Source: DASXMX01 sp036794395
GTDB lineage: Bacteria; Planctomycetota; Phycisphaerae; Tepidisphaerales; Tepidisphaeraceae
NCBI GenBank assembly: GCA_036794395.1
Contig: DAIRGS010000401.1
Coordinates: forward strand, 1 to 5,878
Length of the DNA stretch: 5,878 bases
Direction of reading: 5' to 3'
Shown in pieces: positions 1-5,528 of the stretch. Within the stretch, counting starts at the first letter, position 1; every line of letters starts with the position of its first letter. Below the pieces are notes generated by a model, which did not search any database, was not told the origin of the DNA, and saw nothing but the letters and a program-made list of their open reading frames with translations. The translations under genes and the position numbers were made by a program.

Positions 1-10
1 CCCTCCCCAA

Positions 11-36
11 CCCTCCCCCGGCGTACCAGTGGAGGG
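11..36. repeat. C-rich palindromic intergenic repeat at window start
   Basis: CCCTCC (11-16) is the reverse complement of GGAGGG (31-36), with 14 bases between, so the segment can fold into a short hairpin; a further CCCTCC starts at position 1. C-rich palindromes of this look are common between genes in planctomycete genomes, and a similar C-rich string appears at 4144-4160. It lies more than 100 bases upstream of the first gene. It could be a dispersed repeat fragment or part of a terminator for a gene to the left of the window; no T-run is visible. Confidence 0.35.
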
Positions 37-142
37 AGAACAGCGCCGCCGAAAGTGTCACGCACCCGCAAAACCGTTATAAGAATGGCCGGAAACTATC
101 CTGTCCATCGGCGGACGTGCAGGGTTCAATGCTTCGCCAGTC

Positions 143-544
143 ATGATTCGATCCAGCAGGGCCATCACGCTTGTATTAATCAGTGCCGCGTCGGTGCTGA
201 CCGGGTACGGCATGTATCACGGTTCGGACCTGGCCGATGCCCCGGACGATTACTTCGATTCGACAACGCAGCCCACCACGCAGACTTCGTCGCATTCAAG
301 CGGATCGCATTATTACAATGGCCGGCGGCGGTATTCCGGAGGGAGCTGGTTTTGGGGATCAGGGGGCGGTGGGTCATCGTCGTATTATTCGAACGGCAAT
401 CGGTCTTCGGGGGGGTCAGGGGGATCCGGGGGATGGTCGGGGTCGTCGGGTTCGGGATCAAGCTCCAGCTCGGGGTCGAGTTCGAGCGCGCATGGCACGT
501 CGCACGGTGGATTTGGCGGCACGGCTCATTCATCGGGAAGCTAG
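143..544 (+). CDS. Secreted/membrane-anchored Ser-Gly-rich protein, YgiB/YjfM-like (DUF1190-like)
   Basis: This 133-residue protein begins with a positively charged N-terminus (residues 1-6) and a hydrophobic stretch (about 7-21), which fits a Sec signal peptide or membrane anchor. After an acidic segment (about 28-37) the rest is low-complexity Ser, Gly, Tyr and His, ending in HGGFGGTAHSSGS. E. coli YgiB and YjfM (DUF1190) share this plan: signal, variable middle, and a Gly/Ser-rich tail with a GGFG-type motif. They too are encoded directly before a glutathionylspermidine-synthase-like gene, as here. The protein is shorter than YgiB and similarity rests on layout, the tail motif and position, so the family call is moderate. 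Where YgiB has a lipobox (AGC) this protein reads LTGY, so lipidation is not expected as written. The ATG at 143 is preceded by only a weak ribosome-binding match. Role: unknown envelope protein. Confidence 0.6.
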   Translation: MIRSSRAITLVLISAASVLTGYGMYHGSDLADAPDDYFDSTTQPTTQTSSHSSGSHYYNGRRRYSGGSWFWGSGGGGSSSYYSNGNRSSGGSGGSGGWSGSSGSGSSSSSGSSSSAHGTSHGGFGGTAHSSGS

Positions 545-559
545 AACATTTATCAGGAA

Positions 560-628
560 GGTGTAGCGTTTGCCATCCCAAGTTTAGCGGCCCCGCTCGC
601 GGGGCGCGGAATGCCTGGACGCTACACC
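560..628. repeat. Large imperfect palindrome between the first two genes
   Basis: GGTGTAGCGT (560-569) and ACGCTACACC (619-628) are perfect 10-base inverted arms. At the centre, GCCCCG (590-595) pairs with CGGGGC (600-605) around a CTCG tetraloop. The material between pairs only partly. The whole 69 bases could form one long hairpin in the transcript joining the two genes. It resembles a dispersed REP/MITE-like intergenic element rather than a terminator, since no T-run follows. It could also attenuate or stabilise the mRNA. Confidence 0.6.
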
Positions 629-654
629 AACACGGAAACTGCTTTAAAAGCGTT

Positions 655-1779
655 ATGCGGCGCATGCGATCGAATCCTCGGCAGGGGTGGGAGGCGACCG
701 TGGAGTCGCAGGGGTTTTATTTTCATACGACCGAGGAGCAGCAGCCGTATTGGGATGAGAGTGTTTATTACCAGTTCGAGCGCACGGAAATCGATGAAAT
801 CGAGAAGGCGACTTACGCGCTGAACGACATGTGCCTGAAGGCGGTCGATTATGTGATTGAGAATAATTTAGGGGAGCAGTTTCAAATACCCGCGTCCCAT
901 TGGGAATGGGTGAAGGCCAGCTGGGAAACGGATGAAATCACGGTCTACGGGCGGTTCGATCTGGCATACGACGGCCAAGGCCCGCCCAAGCTGCTTGAAT
1001 ACAACGCCGACACGCCAACCTCGCTGCTCGAAGCGGCGGTGATTCAGTGGTTTTGGATGAAGGACGTTTTCCCGAAGCTCGATCAATTCAACTCGATTCA
1101 CGAACGGCTGATCGAGGCCTGGAAGGCCGTGGGCAATTCCATGCCCGGCCCATGGACTTTCGCCGCTTCCAGCGGGCACCTCGAAGATTACATGACGACT
1201 AACTACCTGCGCGACACCGCCATGCAGGCCGGCCTGGAAACGCAGTATGTCGGGATCGAGACGGTCGGGTGGAACTGGGACCGAAGCCTGTTTGTCGATC
1301 GGCGAGAGCAGCAGATCGTGAATTGCTTTAAGCTGTATCCATGGGAATGGCTTGTGCGGGAGCCGTTTGCGCCGCAGCTTCTTTCGAATACGACGCGATG
1401 GATGGAGCCGCCCTGGAAGATGATTTTGAGCAACAAGGCGATCCTGCCAGTGCTGTGGGAGATGTTTCCTGGCAGTCCCTACCTGCTGCGGGCATCATAC
1501 GAGGAGTTGGAAGGCTCGTACGTTCGCAAGCCGATGCTCTCGCGCGAGGGAGCGAACATCACCCGTGTCGTGAACGGCGTGGCGGAAGCGGAAACTGAAG
1601 GGGATTACGAGAGGCCGTACGTGTATCAGGAGCTGTATCCGTTTAAAACGTTCGACGGGAAATTTGCCGTGCTCGGAAGCTGGATGGTCAATGGATACGC
1701 CTGCGGCGTAGGCATTCGGGAAGATGAGTCAGCGGTAACACAAAACACGAGCCGGTTTGTGCCGCATGTGTTTGTGTGA
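655..1779 (+). CDS. Glutathionylspermidine synthase family protein (YgiC/YjfC-like ATP-grasp ligase)
   Basis: This is a 374-residue protein, close to the 386 of E. coli YgiC and collinear with it from end to end. Matching landmarks include GFYFHT (20-25), YW.E..YY (32-39), the DLA.DG..P core, LLEYNADTPTSLLEA (113-127), FKLYPWEW, SNKA with K261, KPMLSREGAN (292-301), GIRED and the closing SRF.PH.FV. The fold is an ATP-grasp ligase: in the bifunctional enzyme Gss the equivalent domain couples ATP hydrolysis to amide bond formation between glutathione and spermidine. The amidase half of Gss is absent. Single-domain members have less certain substrates, so polyamine or peptide ligation is an inference. 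The frame stays open upstream to 55, but that part would overlap the preceding gene and is unlike the family. ATG 655 gives an N-terminus (M.R...P..W) that aligns with YgiC; ATG 664 is an alternative. No strong Shine-Dalgarno is seen. It is probably cotranscribed with 143-544. Confidence 0.93.
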   Translation: MRRMRSNPRQGWEATVESQGFYFHTTEEQQPYWDESVYYQFERTEIDEIEKATYALNDMCLKAVDYVIENNLGEQFQIPASHWEWVKASWETDEITVYGRFDLAYDGQGPPKLLEYNADTPTSLLEAAVIQWFWMKDVFPKLDQFNSIHERLIEAWKAVGNSMPGPWTFAASSGHLEDYMTTNYLRDTAMQAGLETQYVGIETVGWNWDRSLFVDRREQQIVNCFKLYPWEWLVREPFAPQLLSNTTRWMEPPWKMILSNKAILPVLWEMFPGSPYLLRASYEELEGSYVRKPMLSREGANITRVVNGVAEAETEGDYERPYVYQELYPFKTFDGKFAVLGSWMVNGYACGVGIREDESAVTQNTSRFVPHVFV

Positions 1780-1796
1780 TAGTTGGAAATACGGGA

Positions 1797-1838
1797 TTCA
1801 CCGCGGAGACGCGGAGAACGCAGAGAAGACGCGGGAGA
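1797..1838. repeat. Dispersed CGCGGAGA-type repeat (four degenerate units)
   Basis: Four close copies follow one another: CGCGGAGA (1802-1809), CGCGGAGA (1810-1817), CGCAGAGA (1819-1826) and CGCGGGAGA (1830-1838), preceded by TTCA. I recall strings of this kind scattered in intergenic regions of planctomycetes and some other phyla. It starts 17 bases after the synthetase gene and runs up to the ATG of the next gene, where it supplies purine-rich sequence that could act as a ribosome-binding site. It has no stop in the frame of that gene, so automated start calling may wrongly include it. Confidence 0.65.
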
Positions 1839-1839
1839 C

Positions 1840-2187
1840 ATGCAATCGTACAATGCCACGATGGAACGTTGGCGACCGACTACTCACGCCGAATTAGTCT
1901 CTTTACTTGCCGATGCGGAAGAACAACTGACGGGAGCGTCACAAGGTAACTATCGAAAGTACAAGGTCGCACCGTGGCAGGCTACGATCTGCCGGGGCGA
2001 AGAATACGGCATTGAGAAAGTATGGGTTGTGGCGCAGTCAGACCACCAAGTGATCTTTTTTGACGACATCGAAGACGAATTTGCGTGTGGGAAGTTTGAC
2101 TCTGACGGGCAAATTACGAGTGCCGCCCTCATCGGCGATCTTCAATATGCCATGATTGCCTTCCCACCGCCGGACATTCCCGTGTGA
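1840..2187 (+). CDS. Conserved-looking hypothetical protein, small and acidic
   Basis: The protein has 115 residues from ATG 1840, or 108 from ATG 1861, where it begins MERWRPTTHAEL. I do not recognise a named family, but the layout recalls small planctomycete hypothetical proteins: a W.P.T..EL opening, a helical stretch rich in Glu/Leu, a central strand pair (EKVWVVAQSDHQVIFFDDIE) with an acidic DDIEDEF segment, then a D.DG.I turn and a final helix. There is no signal peptide or membrane segment, so it is probably cytoplasmic. The frame is open back to 1783, but those extra residues are encoded by the CGCGGAGA repeat and are rejected. ATG 1840 has purine-rich sequence upstream (GAGAAG at 1823-1828); ATG 1861 fits the recalled family start better. 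It separates two genes of a YjfC/YjfL-like module, so it may be a later insertion. Function unknown. Confidence 0.7.
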   Translation: MQSYNATMERWRPTTHAELVSLLADAEEQLTGASQGNYRKYKVAPWQATICRGEEYGIEKVWVVAQSDHQVIFFDDIEDEFACGKFDSDGQITSAALIGDLQYAMIAFPPPDIPV

Positions 2188-2259
2188 AGATCCTTTGTGG
2201 CGCAGGTTTCTCGCTGGCGTTGGTGACAACAGTTTATGTGCAACAGAAGGGAACGGAGC

Positions 2260-2517
2260 ATGCCTTGGGTGAATTGGCCGCCGCATACGTTTTTGGGTGA
2301 AGTGGTATCGACGGTGATCTTCGGGCTGCTGGGGATCACGTTGATCGTAATGGGATTCAAGATCTTCGACTGGCTTTGTCCGAAGATCGATGTGGAGCGC
2401 GAGCTGGCCGAGAAGCACAACATCGCGGTGGCGATCGTGATCGCGGCGGTAATTCTCGGCGTGAGTTTGGTGGTGGCCGCGGTGTTGATTACGCCGGTGG
2501 TGGTGGCGGGGCCATGA
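2260..2517 (+). CDS. DUF350 family two-helix membrane protein (YjfL-like)
   Basis: This 85-residue protein has two hydrophobic helices, about residues 15-38 and 55-80, joined by a short charged loop containing the F.W..P..DVE.EL.E..N motif (36-54), followed by AVAIVIAAVILGVS. This pattern is typical of one DUF350 repeat; E. coli YjfL belongs to the same family. It would sit in the cytoplasmic membrane; no biochemical function is established for the family to my knowledge. An ATG at 2236 is also in frame, but ATG 2260 is preferred: it has AAGGGA/GGAACGGAG just upstream, and the extra eight residues look nothing like the family. DUF350 genes lie beside DUF1190 and YgiC/YjfC-type genes in E. coli, which supports grouping it with the genes at 143 and 655 despite the intervening hypothetical gene. 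Confidence 0.85.
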   Translation: MPWVNWPPHTFLGEVVSTVIFGLLGITLIVMGFKIFDWLCPKIDVERELAEKHNIAVAIVIAAVILGVSLVVAAVLITPVVVAGP

Positions 2518-2521
2518 GTCA

Positions 2522-2542
2522 CCCGCGCCCAAAATGTGCGGG
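2522..2542 (+). terminator. Stem-loop just after the DUF350 gene, possible weak terminator
   Basis: CCCGCGC (2522-2528) pairs with GTGCGGG (2536-2542), giving seven pairs including one G-T, with a 7-base loop. It begins five bases after the DUF350 stop codon. There is no T-run, so it is not a classical intrinsic terminator; it may act as an mRNA 3' end structure or partial terminator separating the YjfL/M/C-like genes from the two genes downstream. Confidence 0.35.
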
Positions 2543-2649
2543 CTTCGCGGTGTGACGTACGCTCGATCGTTTTAGGCACGATAACTTCCTTACGTGGGAC
2601 TGATATTGATGTCGTTTCACGGATGTCTCGACAGACCAGGGTGGACACG

Positions 2650-2946
2650 ATGACCGATGCTGCTTGGCCGTTCGACCAACCTCGCCGTTGTGCGGTGATT
2701 ACTTTGCGTTCGATTGTTTTCAATGGCGATCCCATTTTGCTGGTGACCCATGATGCCGATGATCACGGCTGGCAATTCCTGGGCGCTGGCGATGCAGATC
2801 TGAACGACGCCGCCGTGGTGGGCCTTGAGGAAATTGTGAAAATGGACCCGTCGGTCCTTGAGGTTGCGGATATGCCGCCGGGGTGGAGGGCGTGGAGATG
2901 CTCCAAATCGGCTCCGTGGGAGCGAACTCCCGTCACTGCGGATTGA
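2650..2946 (+). CDS. Small DUF2185/Imm33-like protein
   Basis: The protein has 98 residues from ATG 2650. Its middle reads HDADDHGWQFLGAGDADL, then a variable stretch, an EEIVKMDPSV.E..D segment and PPGWRAWR...APWER. This order (acidic turn, GW.F, D..D, a helix with I...DP.., D.P.G...R) resembles DUF2185, also listed as immunity family Imm33, whose members neutralise secreted polymorphic toxins. The resemblance is from memory and distant, so immunity function is only a hypothesis, and no toxin gene is visible nearby. The start is chosen because AGGGTGG (2638-2644) lies five bases upstream; the frame is open further, with an ATG at 2623 and a GTG at 2536. No signal peptide is seen, so it is cytoplasmic. 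Only eight bases separate its stop from the next gene, so the two are very probably cotranscribed. Confidence 0.75.
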   Translation: MTDAAWPFDQPRRCAVITLRSIVFNGDPILLVTHDADDHGWQFLGAGDADLNDAAVVGLEEIVKMDPSVLEVADMPPGWRAWRCSKSAPWERTPVTAD

Positions 2947-2954
2947 ACAAATTT

Positions 2955-3320
2955 ATGCAACCTGATCCGTCCATCCACAATACTGCGTTGAGTTTCGCCA
3001 AGGCGCTCGTTGCCGGCGATTTCGCGGCTGCTCATGACATGCTTACAAAGGTTCATCAGCTTGAGATTTCGGCGGACGATCTCAGGCAGCACTACCAGTC
3101 AATGATCTCTTACACCGAAGATCCGCCGGACACGATCAAGGCGGGTCTTTTGCTTCCGCCGAGCGAAACCGACGGCATTCCGGACGGCCTAGGCTGGGCA
3201 TTTGTGGATATTGACTGTTTGAATTCTCCCAATGGCTCCTGGCTCGAATGCGTCGGGCTGCTGATCATGGAAGAAGACTCGCGGCACGCCATTCGTCAAA
3301 TCGTCTGGGGACGGCCGTAG
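2955..3320 (+). CDS. Hypothetical protein, probably NTF2/SnoaL-like fold
   Basis: The protein has 121 residues from ATG 2955. The N-terminal half is helical, with A..FA.ALVAGDF.AAH.ML (helix, turn, helix) followed by the SADDLRQHYQSMI helix; the C-terminal half alternates strands (GWAFVDID, SWLECVGLLIMEED) and ends IRQIVWGRP. This order is typical of NTF2-like proteins that begin with a 'catalytic load' helix pair and end in a curved sheet, and I recall planctomycete hypothetical proteins with the same ending. No catalytic residues can be assigned, and no signal peptide or membrane segment is present. The frame is open upstream to 2883, overlapping the previous gene; ATG 2955 gives a sensible domain start and an eight-base gap. 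There is no clear Shine-Dalgarno, so translational coupling to the upstream gene is plausible. Function unknown; a partner of the Imm33-like protein is possible but unsupported beyond spacing. Confidence 0.72.
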   Translation: MQPDPSIHNTALSFAKALVAGDFAAAHDMLTKVHQLEISADDLRQHYQSMISYTEDPPDTIKAGLLLPPSETDGIPDGLGWAFVDIDCLNSPNGSWLECVGLLIMEEDSRHAIRQIVWGRP

Positions 3321-3390
3321 GTCAAGCCTGCGAGGCTGGTCTGAATACGCCAATAGGGCGGCCACGCTATGCCACGGGCGTAAGGATTCG

Positions 3391-3672
3391 TCACTGAAGT
3401 ACGAACTCAATCCGCTTCCCCAGCAAGTGAGCCACCTTCGCCATCGTGTTCAACGTGATCGAGGTATTCTCGGGATCCAGCAAACGGTCCACACCCGTGC
3501 GGCTCGTCTTCAATCTCCGGGCCATCTCCGCCTTGGTGATCTTGCGCTCACTCATTGCCTTCTCAAGTTCCCGCGCGATCTTGAACTTGATCGCCGCGGC
3601 CCGGCAGTCCTCAAGAATGCCCTCGCCCGCGAGGAAATCCTCGAATTTCGATCCCAAGTGTTTTCGTTTCAT
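3391..3672 (-). CDS. XRE-family antitoxin (HigA-like)
   Basis: This is a 93-residue DNA-binding antitoxin, second gene of a toxin-antitoxin pair. A helix-turn-helix occupies about residues 45-65 (ITKAEMARRLKTSRTGVDRLL), followed by TLNTMAKVAHLLGKRIEF, the usual tail of small Cro/C1-type antitoxins. The N-terminal region (about 1-30) is the part expected to contact the toxin. It would bind the operator in front of the operon and repress it, alone or with toxin. The ATG at 3672 is nine bases after the toxin stop codon, and an AGG overlapping that stop codon gives suitable ribosome-binding spacing. It faces the NTF2-like gene convergently, with 70 bases between. Length and motifs are complete; no damage is seen. 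Confidence 0.92.
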   Translation of the reverse strand: MKRKHLGSKFEDFLAGEGILEDCRAAAIKFKIARELEKAMSERKITKAEMARRLKTSRTGVDRLLDPENTSITLNTMAKVAHLLGKRIEFVLQ

Positions 3673-3681
3673 GGTTGTCGC

Positions 3682-4026
3682 CTATTTCAGTTGATTCTTT
3701 CGCTTGATCGCAAGGTCCAGTTCGTGCTTCGGCGTTTTCTGAGTCTTCTTGATAAACCCATGCAGTAGAACCATGGTCTCATCAGCGACACAGAAAACGA
3801 CTCGGGCAATCCGGTTGGGCAGGCGCGACCTGACCTCCCATAAACCCGCGCCAAGGTTTCCGACCAAAGGCTTTCCGATGGGCCAGCAGTACTGAACCTT
3901 TAGGACGTCATCACCGATTGTCTTCCGTTCGACTTTTGTCAACGTAAGTAGCCATTCTCGAACTGGTTCATCGCCGCCATCGGTTCTGAAGAACACCGCG
4001 TCGAGCTTCCGTTCGATTCCAGCCAT
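3682..4026 (-). CDS. RelE/HigB-like toxin (phage Gp49-like family)
   Basis: This 114-residue toxin is probably an mRNA-cleaving ribosome-dependent RNase, as in RelE/HigB relatives. Family features in order: FFRTDGGDEPVREWL (12-26), ERKTIGDD..KVQ..WP.GKPL (33-54), GLWEVRSRL..RIARV.F (61-78), and MVLLHGFIKKTQKTP..EL..A..R (85-109). The basic residues R66, R68, R72, K93, K94 and K97 lie where the family has its RNA-binding and catalytic positions. The annotated start is ATG 4026, but relatives I recall begin just before the FFRT motif, about ten residues later. GTG 3996 (residue 11), with GGAAG nine bases upstream (4006-4010), is a real alternative and fits the promoter position better. Toxin first, antitoxin second is the HigBA order. 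The pair appears intact and could stabilise this accessory region. Confidence 0.92.
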   Translation of the reverse strand: MAGIERKLDAVFFRTDGGDEPVREWLLTLTKVERKTIGDDVLKVQYCWPIGKPLVGNLGAGLWEVRSRLPNRIARVVFCVADETMVLLHGFIKKTQKTPKHELDLAIKRKNQLK

Positions 4027-4057
4027 ATTGTACCAAATTTTGTACGATCCGCGTCAA
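4027..4057 (-). promoter_or_regulatory. Candidate promoter/operator of the toxin-antitoxin operon
   Basis: Read on the - strand, TTGACG (4057-4052) is a good -35 and TACAAT (4032-4027) a good -10, with 19 bases between, slightly long. Overlapping it is an inverted repeat: ATCGTAC (4048-4042) and GTACAAT (4033-4027), matching at six of seven positions around an 8-base spacer. It can also be read as a GTACAA direct repeat with a 12-base period. Such repeats over the -10 suit autorepression by the XRE antitoxin. The -10 touches the annotated ATG, so transcription would begin inside the annotated gene if this promoter is real. Confidence 0.5.
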
Positions 4058-4140
4058 TCGAAAATCCTAACGGGGTTCGTTCGCCAAATCTCGATGCTTT
4101 GCCGTCGGTCGGGCGGTTTGCGGGTTGGTGTCGCTCGCAA

Positions 4141-4160
4141 TTCTCCCTCACCCCGGCCCT
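4141..4160. repeat. Possible half of a C-rich dispersed repeat at the element's left edge
   Basis: The C-rich string around 4144-4160 (CTCCCTCACCCC followed by GGCCCT) resembles one arm of the palindromic CCCTCACCCC-type repeats common in planctomycete intergenic DNA. The matching G-rich arm is missing to the right, where the insertion element begins. This would be expected if the element landed within such a repeat. The evidence is a recalled pattern only. Confidence 0.25.
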
Positions 4161-4174
4161 GGGCTGATGAAAAT
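4160..4174 (+). repeat. Candidate left terminal inverted repeat
   Basis: TGGGCTGATGAAAAT is read here inward into the element. It matches the reverse complement of the last 15 bases of the window at 12 positions, including TGATGAA without a gap. It lies just downstream of the transposase stop codon, as expected for an IS end. The AT-rich composition leaves room for chance. Confidence 0.4.
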
Positions 4175-4187
4175 GGCTGGATCGATT

Positions 4188-4885
4188 TCATCCGTTTTTT
4201 GTTGCGCTGGCGTACACCAGCTTTCGTTGTGCGAACAAGGTGGTTCCCAAGTTCCGCCTCGCCCACTCACGCGTGTCGGCGGTGCCGCTGGCTTGGAGCA
4301 TGTCGCGCACGGATTCGGGCACGAGCCGGGCCGGCATGGAACCAAAGCCCAGCAGCAACTGCGTGAACCCGCCGCGCGACTGCTGCTTTTCAAGATGCTT
4401 GAATTTCCCAAAACACGATTCGAGGATTTCGGTGCTGCCGGGGAGCCGTTCGCCGCGTCGGGCCCGGGATTCCTGGGCGGCCACGAACTCGACCAGCCGT
4501 GTCGCCAGTTCCCTGGCGCTGTCGCCCAGGGCATCAAGTTGCGAGAACTGTCGACTGAGCCGTTTGGCCAGTCCGCGGTAGATGCCCTGGGTGTTGACCA
4601 GTTTCACCGCCGCGTCGACCACCTGCTGGCATTGCGACCATTCGATCAGTTCGTCGGCGAAGCCTTCGATCCAGCCGAGCTTTTGTTTCAATCGCTCCAC
4701 GGCCGCCGGCTCGGCCAGCGACGCAGGCGGCTGGCGCAGGATCGCCAGCACCCGGCGGCCCCAGGCAAGTTGCGGCCCCAGGTTCATGAACCGCGCCTTG
4801 GGCCTGGGCGCCGCAGGCGTGAGGAACGCCAGCTCCGTCTGCTGCACCGCGCAGCGGCTCTGGCCGATGTGGCTGGTAAACGCCT
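4188..4885 (-). pseudogene. Transposase, C-terminal fragment with catalytic Glu region
   Basis: Removing one C at 4887-4886 joins the central fragment to this one (PRW then QAFTSHIGQSRCAVQQTELAFL). Recognisable family segments follow: KARFMNLGPQLAWGRRVLAIL, EKLGW-like KQKLGWIEGFADEL, and GERLPGSTEILESCFGKFKHLE, where Glu at 4430-4428 or 4421-4419 is the expected third catalytic residue (ES.FGK.K motif). After that come GGFTQLLLGFGSMP and a tail rich in Arg and Ala ending in TKNG at the TGA 4190-4188. With the corrections the full protein would have about 530 residues, normal for the family as I recall it. No stop codon lies inside this part. It could be translated alone only from an internal start (for example GTG 4847), which would lack two catalytic Asp residues and be inactive. 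Confidence 0.7.
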
Positions 4886-4887
4886 GG

Positions 4888-5528
4888 CCAGCGCGGATTG
4901 TTTTCCAGAAGATGTCTCAGCAGGCACGCGGCCTTGTGTTTGGCATCGTAGATCTCCACCGCGGAGGCTTTGCCTTCGCTGGTTTGGCGGTGACGCCGGC
5001 GAAACAGCTCCACTCCGCCGTGCAGATCGACACCGTGATCGTCGACGATCACGCGCGGCACGTGGCCGGCGGTGTCGGCGGCTTTCTCCAGGGCCGCATC
5101 CACCTGGCTGCGTGTCCAGCTCTTGGCCGGCGCCAGTTCGATCAACTCCATGTCCTGGTGCCGCAGGCATTGCCCACGCGGCGGCAGATCGGCCAGACGG
5201 ATGCCCAGGATCACCAGGCACTTTTCCTGTCCAATCTGCACCGAATGATCGATCAGCCACGCCCAGTCATCGGCCGGCGGCTTGTCGGCCGTGAGCATCG
5301 CGTGGCCCAGCCGCATCAGCCAAAGCCGCCCACTGGTCCAGTGCGGCACGTCCAACCCCAGGCCCAACGCCTCGCTGATCGTTTCAATCACCCGCGACGC
5401 CCCACGCAGGGAAACCCCCGCCCCCCCGCCACCAGCACCAACTGCACGAACAGGCACACCGTCAGCGCGCCATAGCCGTGGGCCGCCACCGGCGGATCAT
5501 CGATCCGACACGCCGGCGGATGATCTGT
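4888..5528 (-). pseudogene. Transposase, central fragment with first two catalytic Asp
   Basis: The central part is readable in two frames. From 5528 the +1 frame gives DHPPACRIDDPPVAAHGYG and a hydrophobic helix (LTVCLFVQLVLVAG). At a run of seven G on the coding strand (5427-5421) the protein continues in the original frame with GVSLRGASRVIETI, as if one G were lost from eight. Next come GRLWLMRLG, WAWLIDHSVQIG..KCLVILGIRL with the probable first catalytic Asp at 5250-5248, and VPRVIVDDHGVDL.GG with the probable second Asp at 5040-5038, then the YDAKHKAACLLRHLLE helix. The order and spacing suit an RNase H-fold DDE transposase. The catalytic residues are intact, so decay is limited to the shifts. 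A third shift follows TGG 4890-4888. Confidence 0.7.

Noticed and set aside
77..82. TTATAA upstream of the first gene as a -10 promoter element
   Set aside because: No acceptable -35 partner at 16-19 bases upstream was found, so it cannot be supported.
55..654. A 200-codon in-frame extension of the ligase gene upstream of 655
   Set aside because: It overlaps the Ser/Gly-rich gene in another frame, has Arg/Val-rich shadow composition and does not match the ligase family, whose N-terminus aligns from 655.
2236..2259. ATG 2236 as the start of the DUF350 protein
   Set aside because: The added residues are charged and unlike the family, while ATG 2260 has a good ribosome-binding site.
3325..3337. 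AGCCT-GCG-AGGCT hairpin after the NTF2-like gene, as a terminator
   Set aside because: Only five base pairs with a three-base loop and no T-run follows; too weak to support as a terminator.
4054..4266. A 70-codon - strand open frame between the toxin promoter and the transposase
   Set aside because: It spans the element boundary and reads through the C-rich repeat; no start signal or family likeness.
4888..5457. The 5457-4534 frame as an independent 307-residue gene
   Set aside because: Beyond 4888 it turns into Pro/Gly/Arg-rich shadow sequence while the transposase continues in another frame; its apparent start is also inside the transposase.
4125..5475. Long + strand open frames opposite the transposase (4125-5294 and 4582-5475)
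   Set aside because: They are GC-rich antisense shadows, rich in Arg, Pro and Ala with no recognisable domain, while the - strand gives a coherent transposase.
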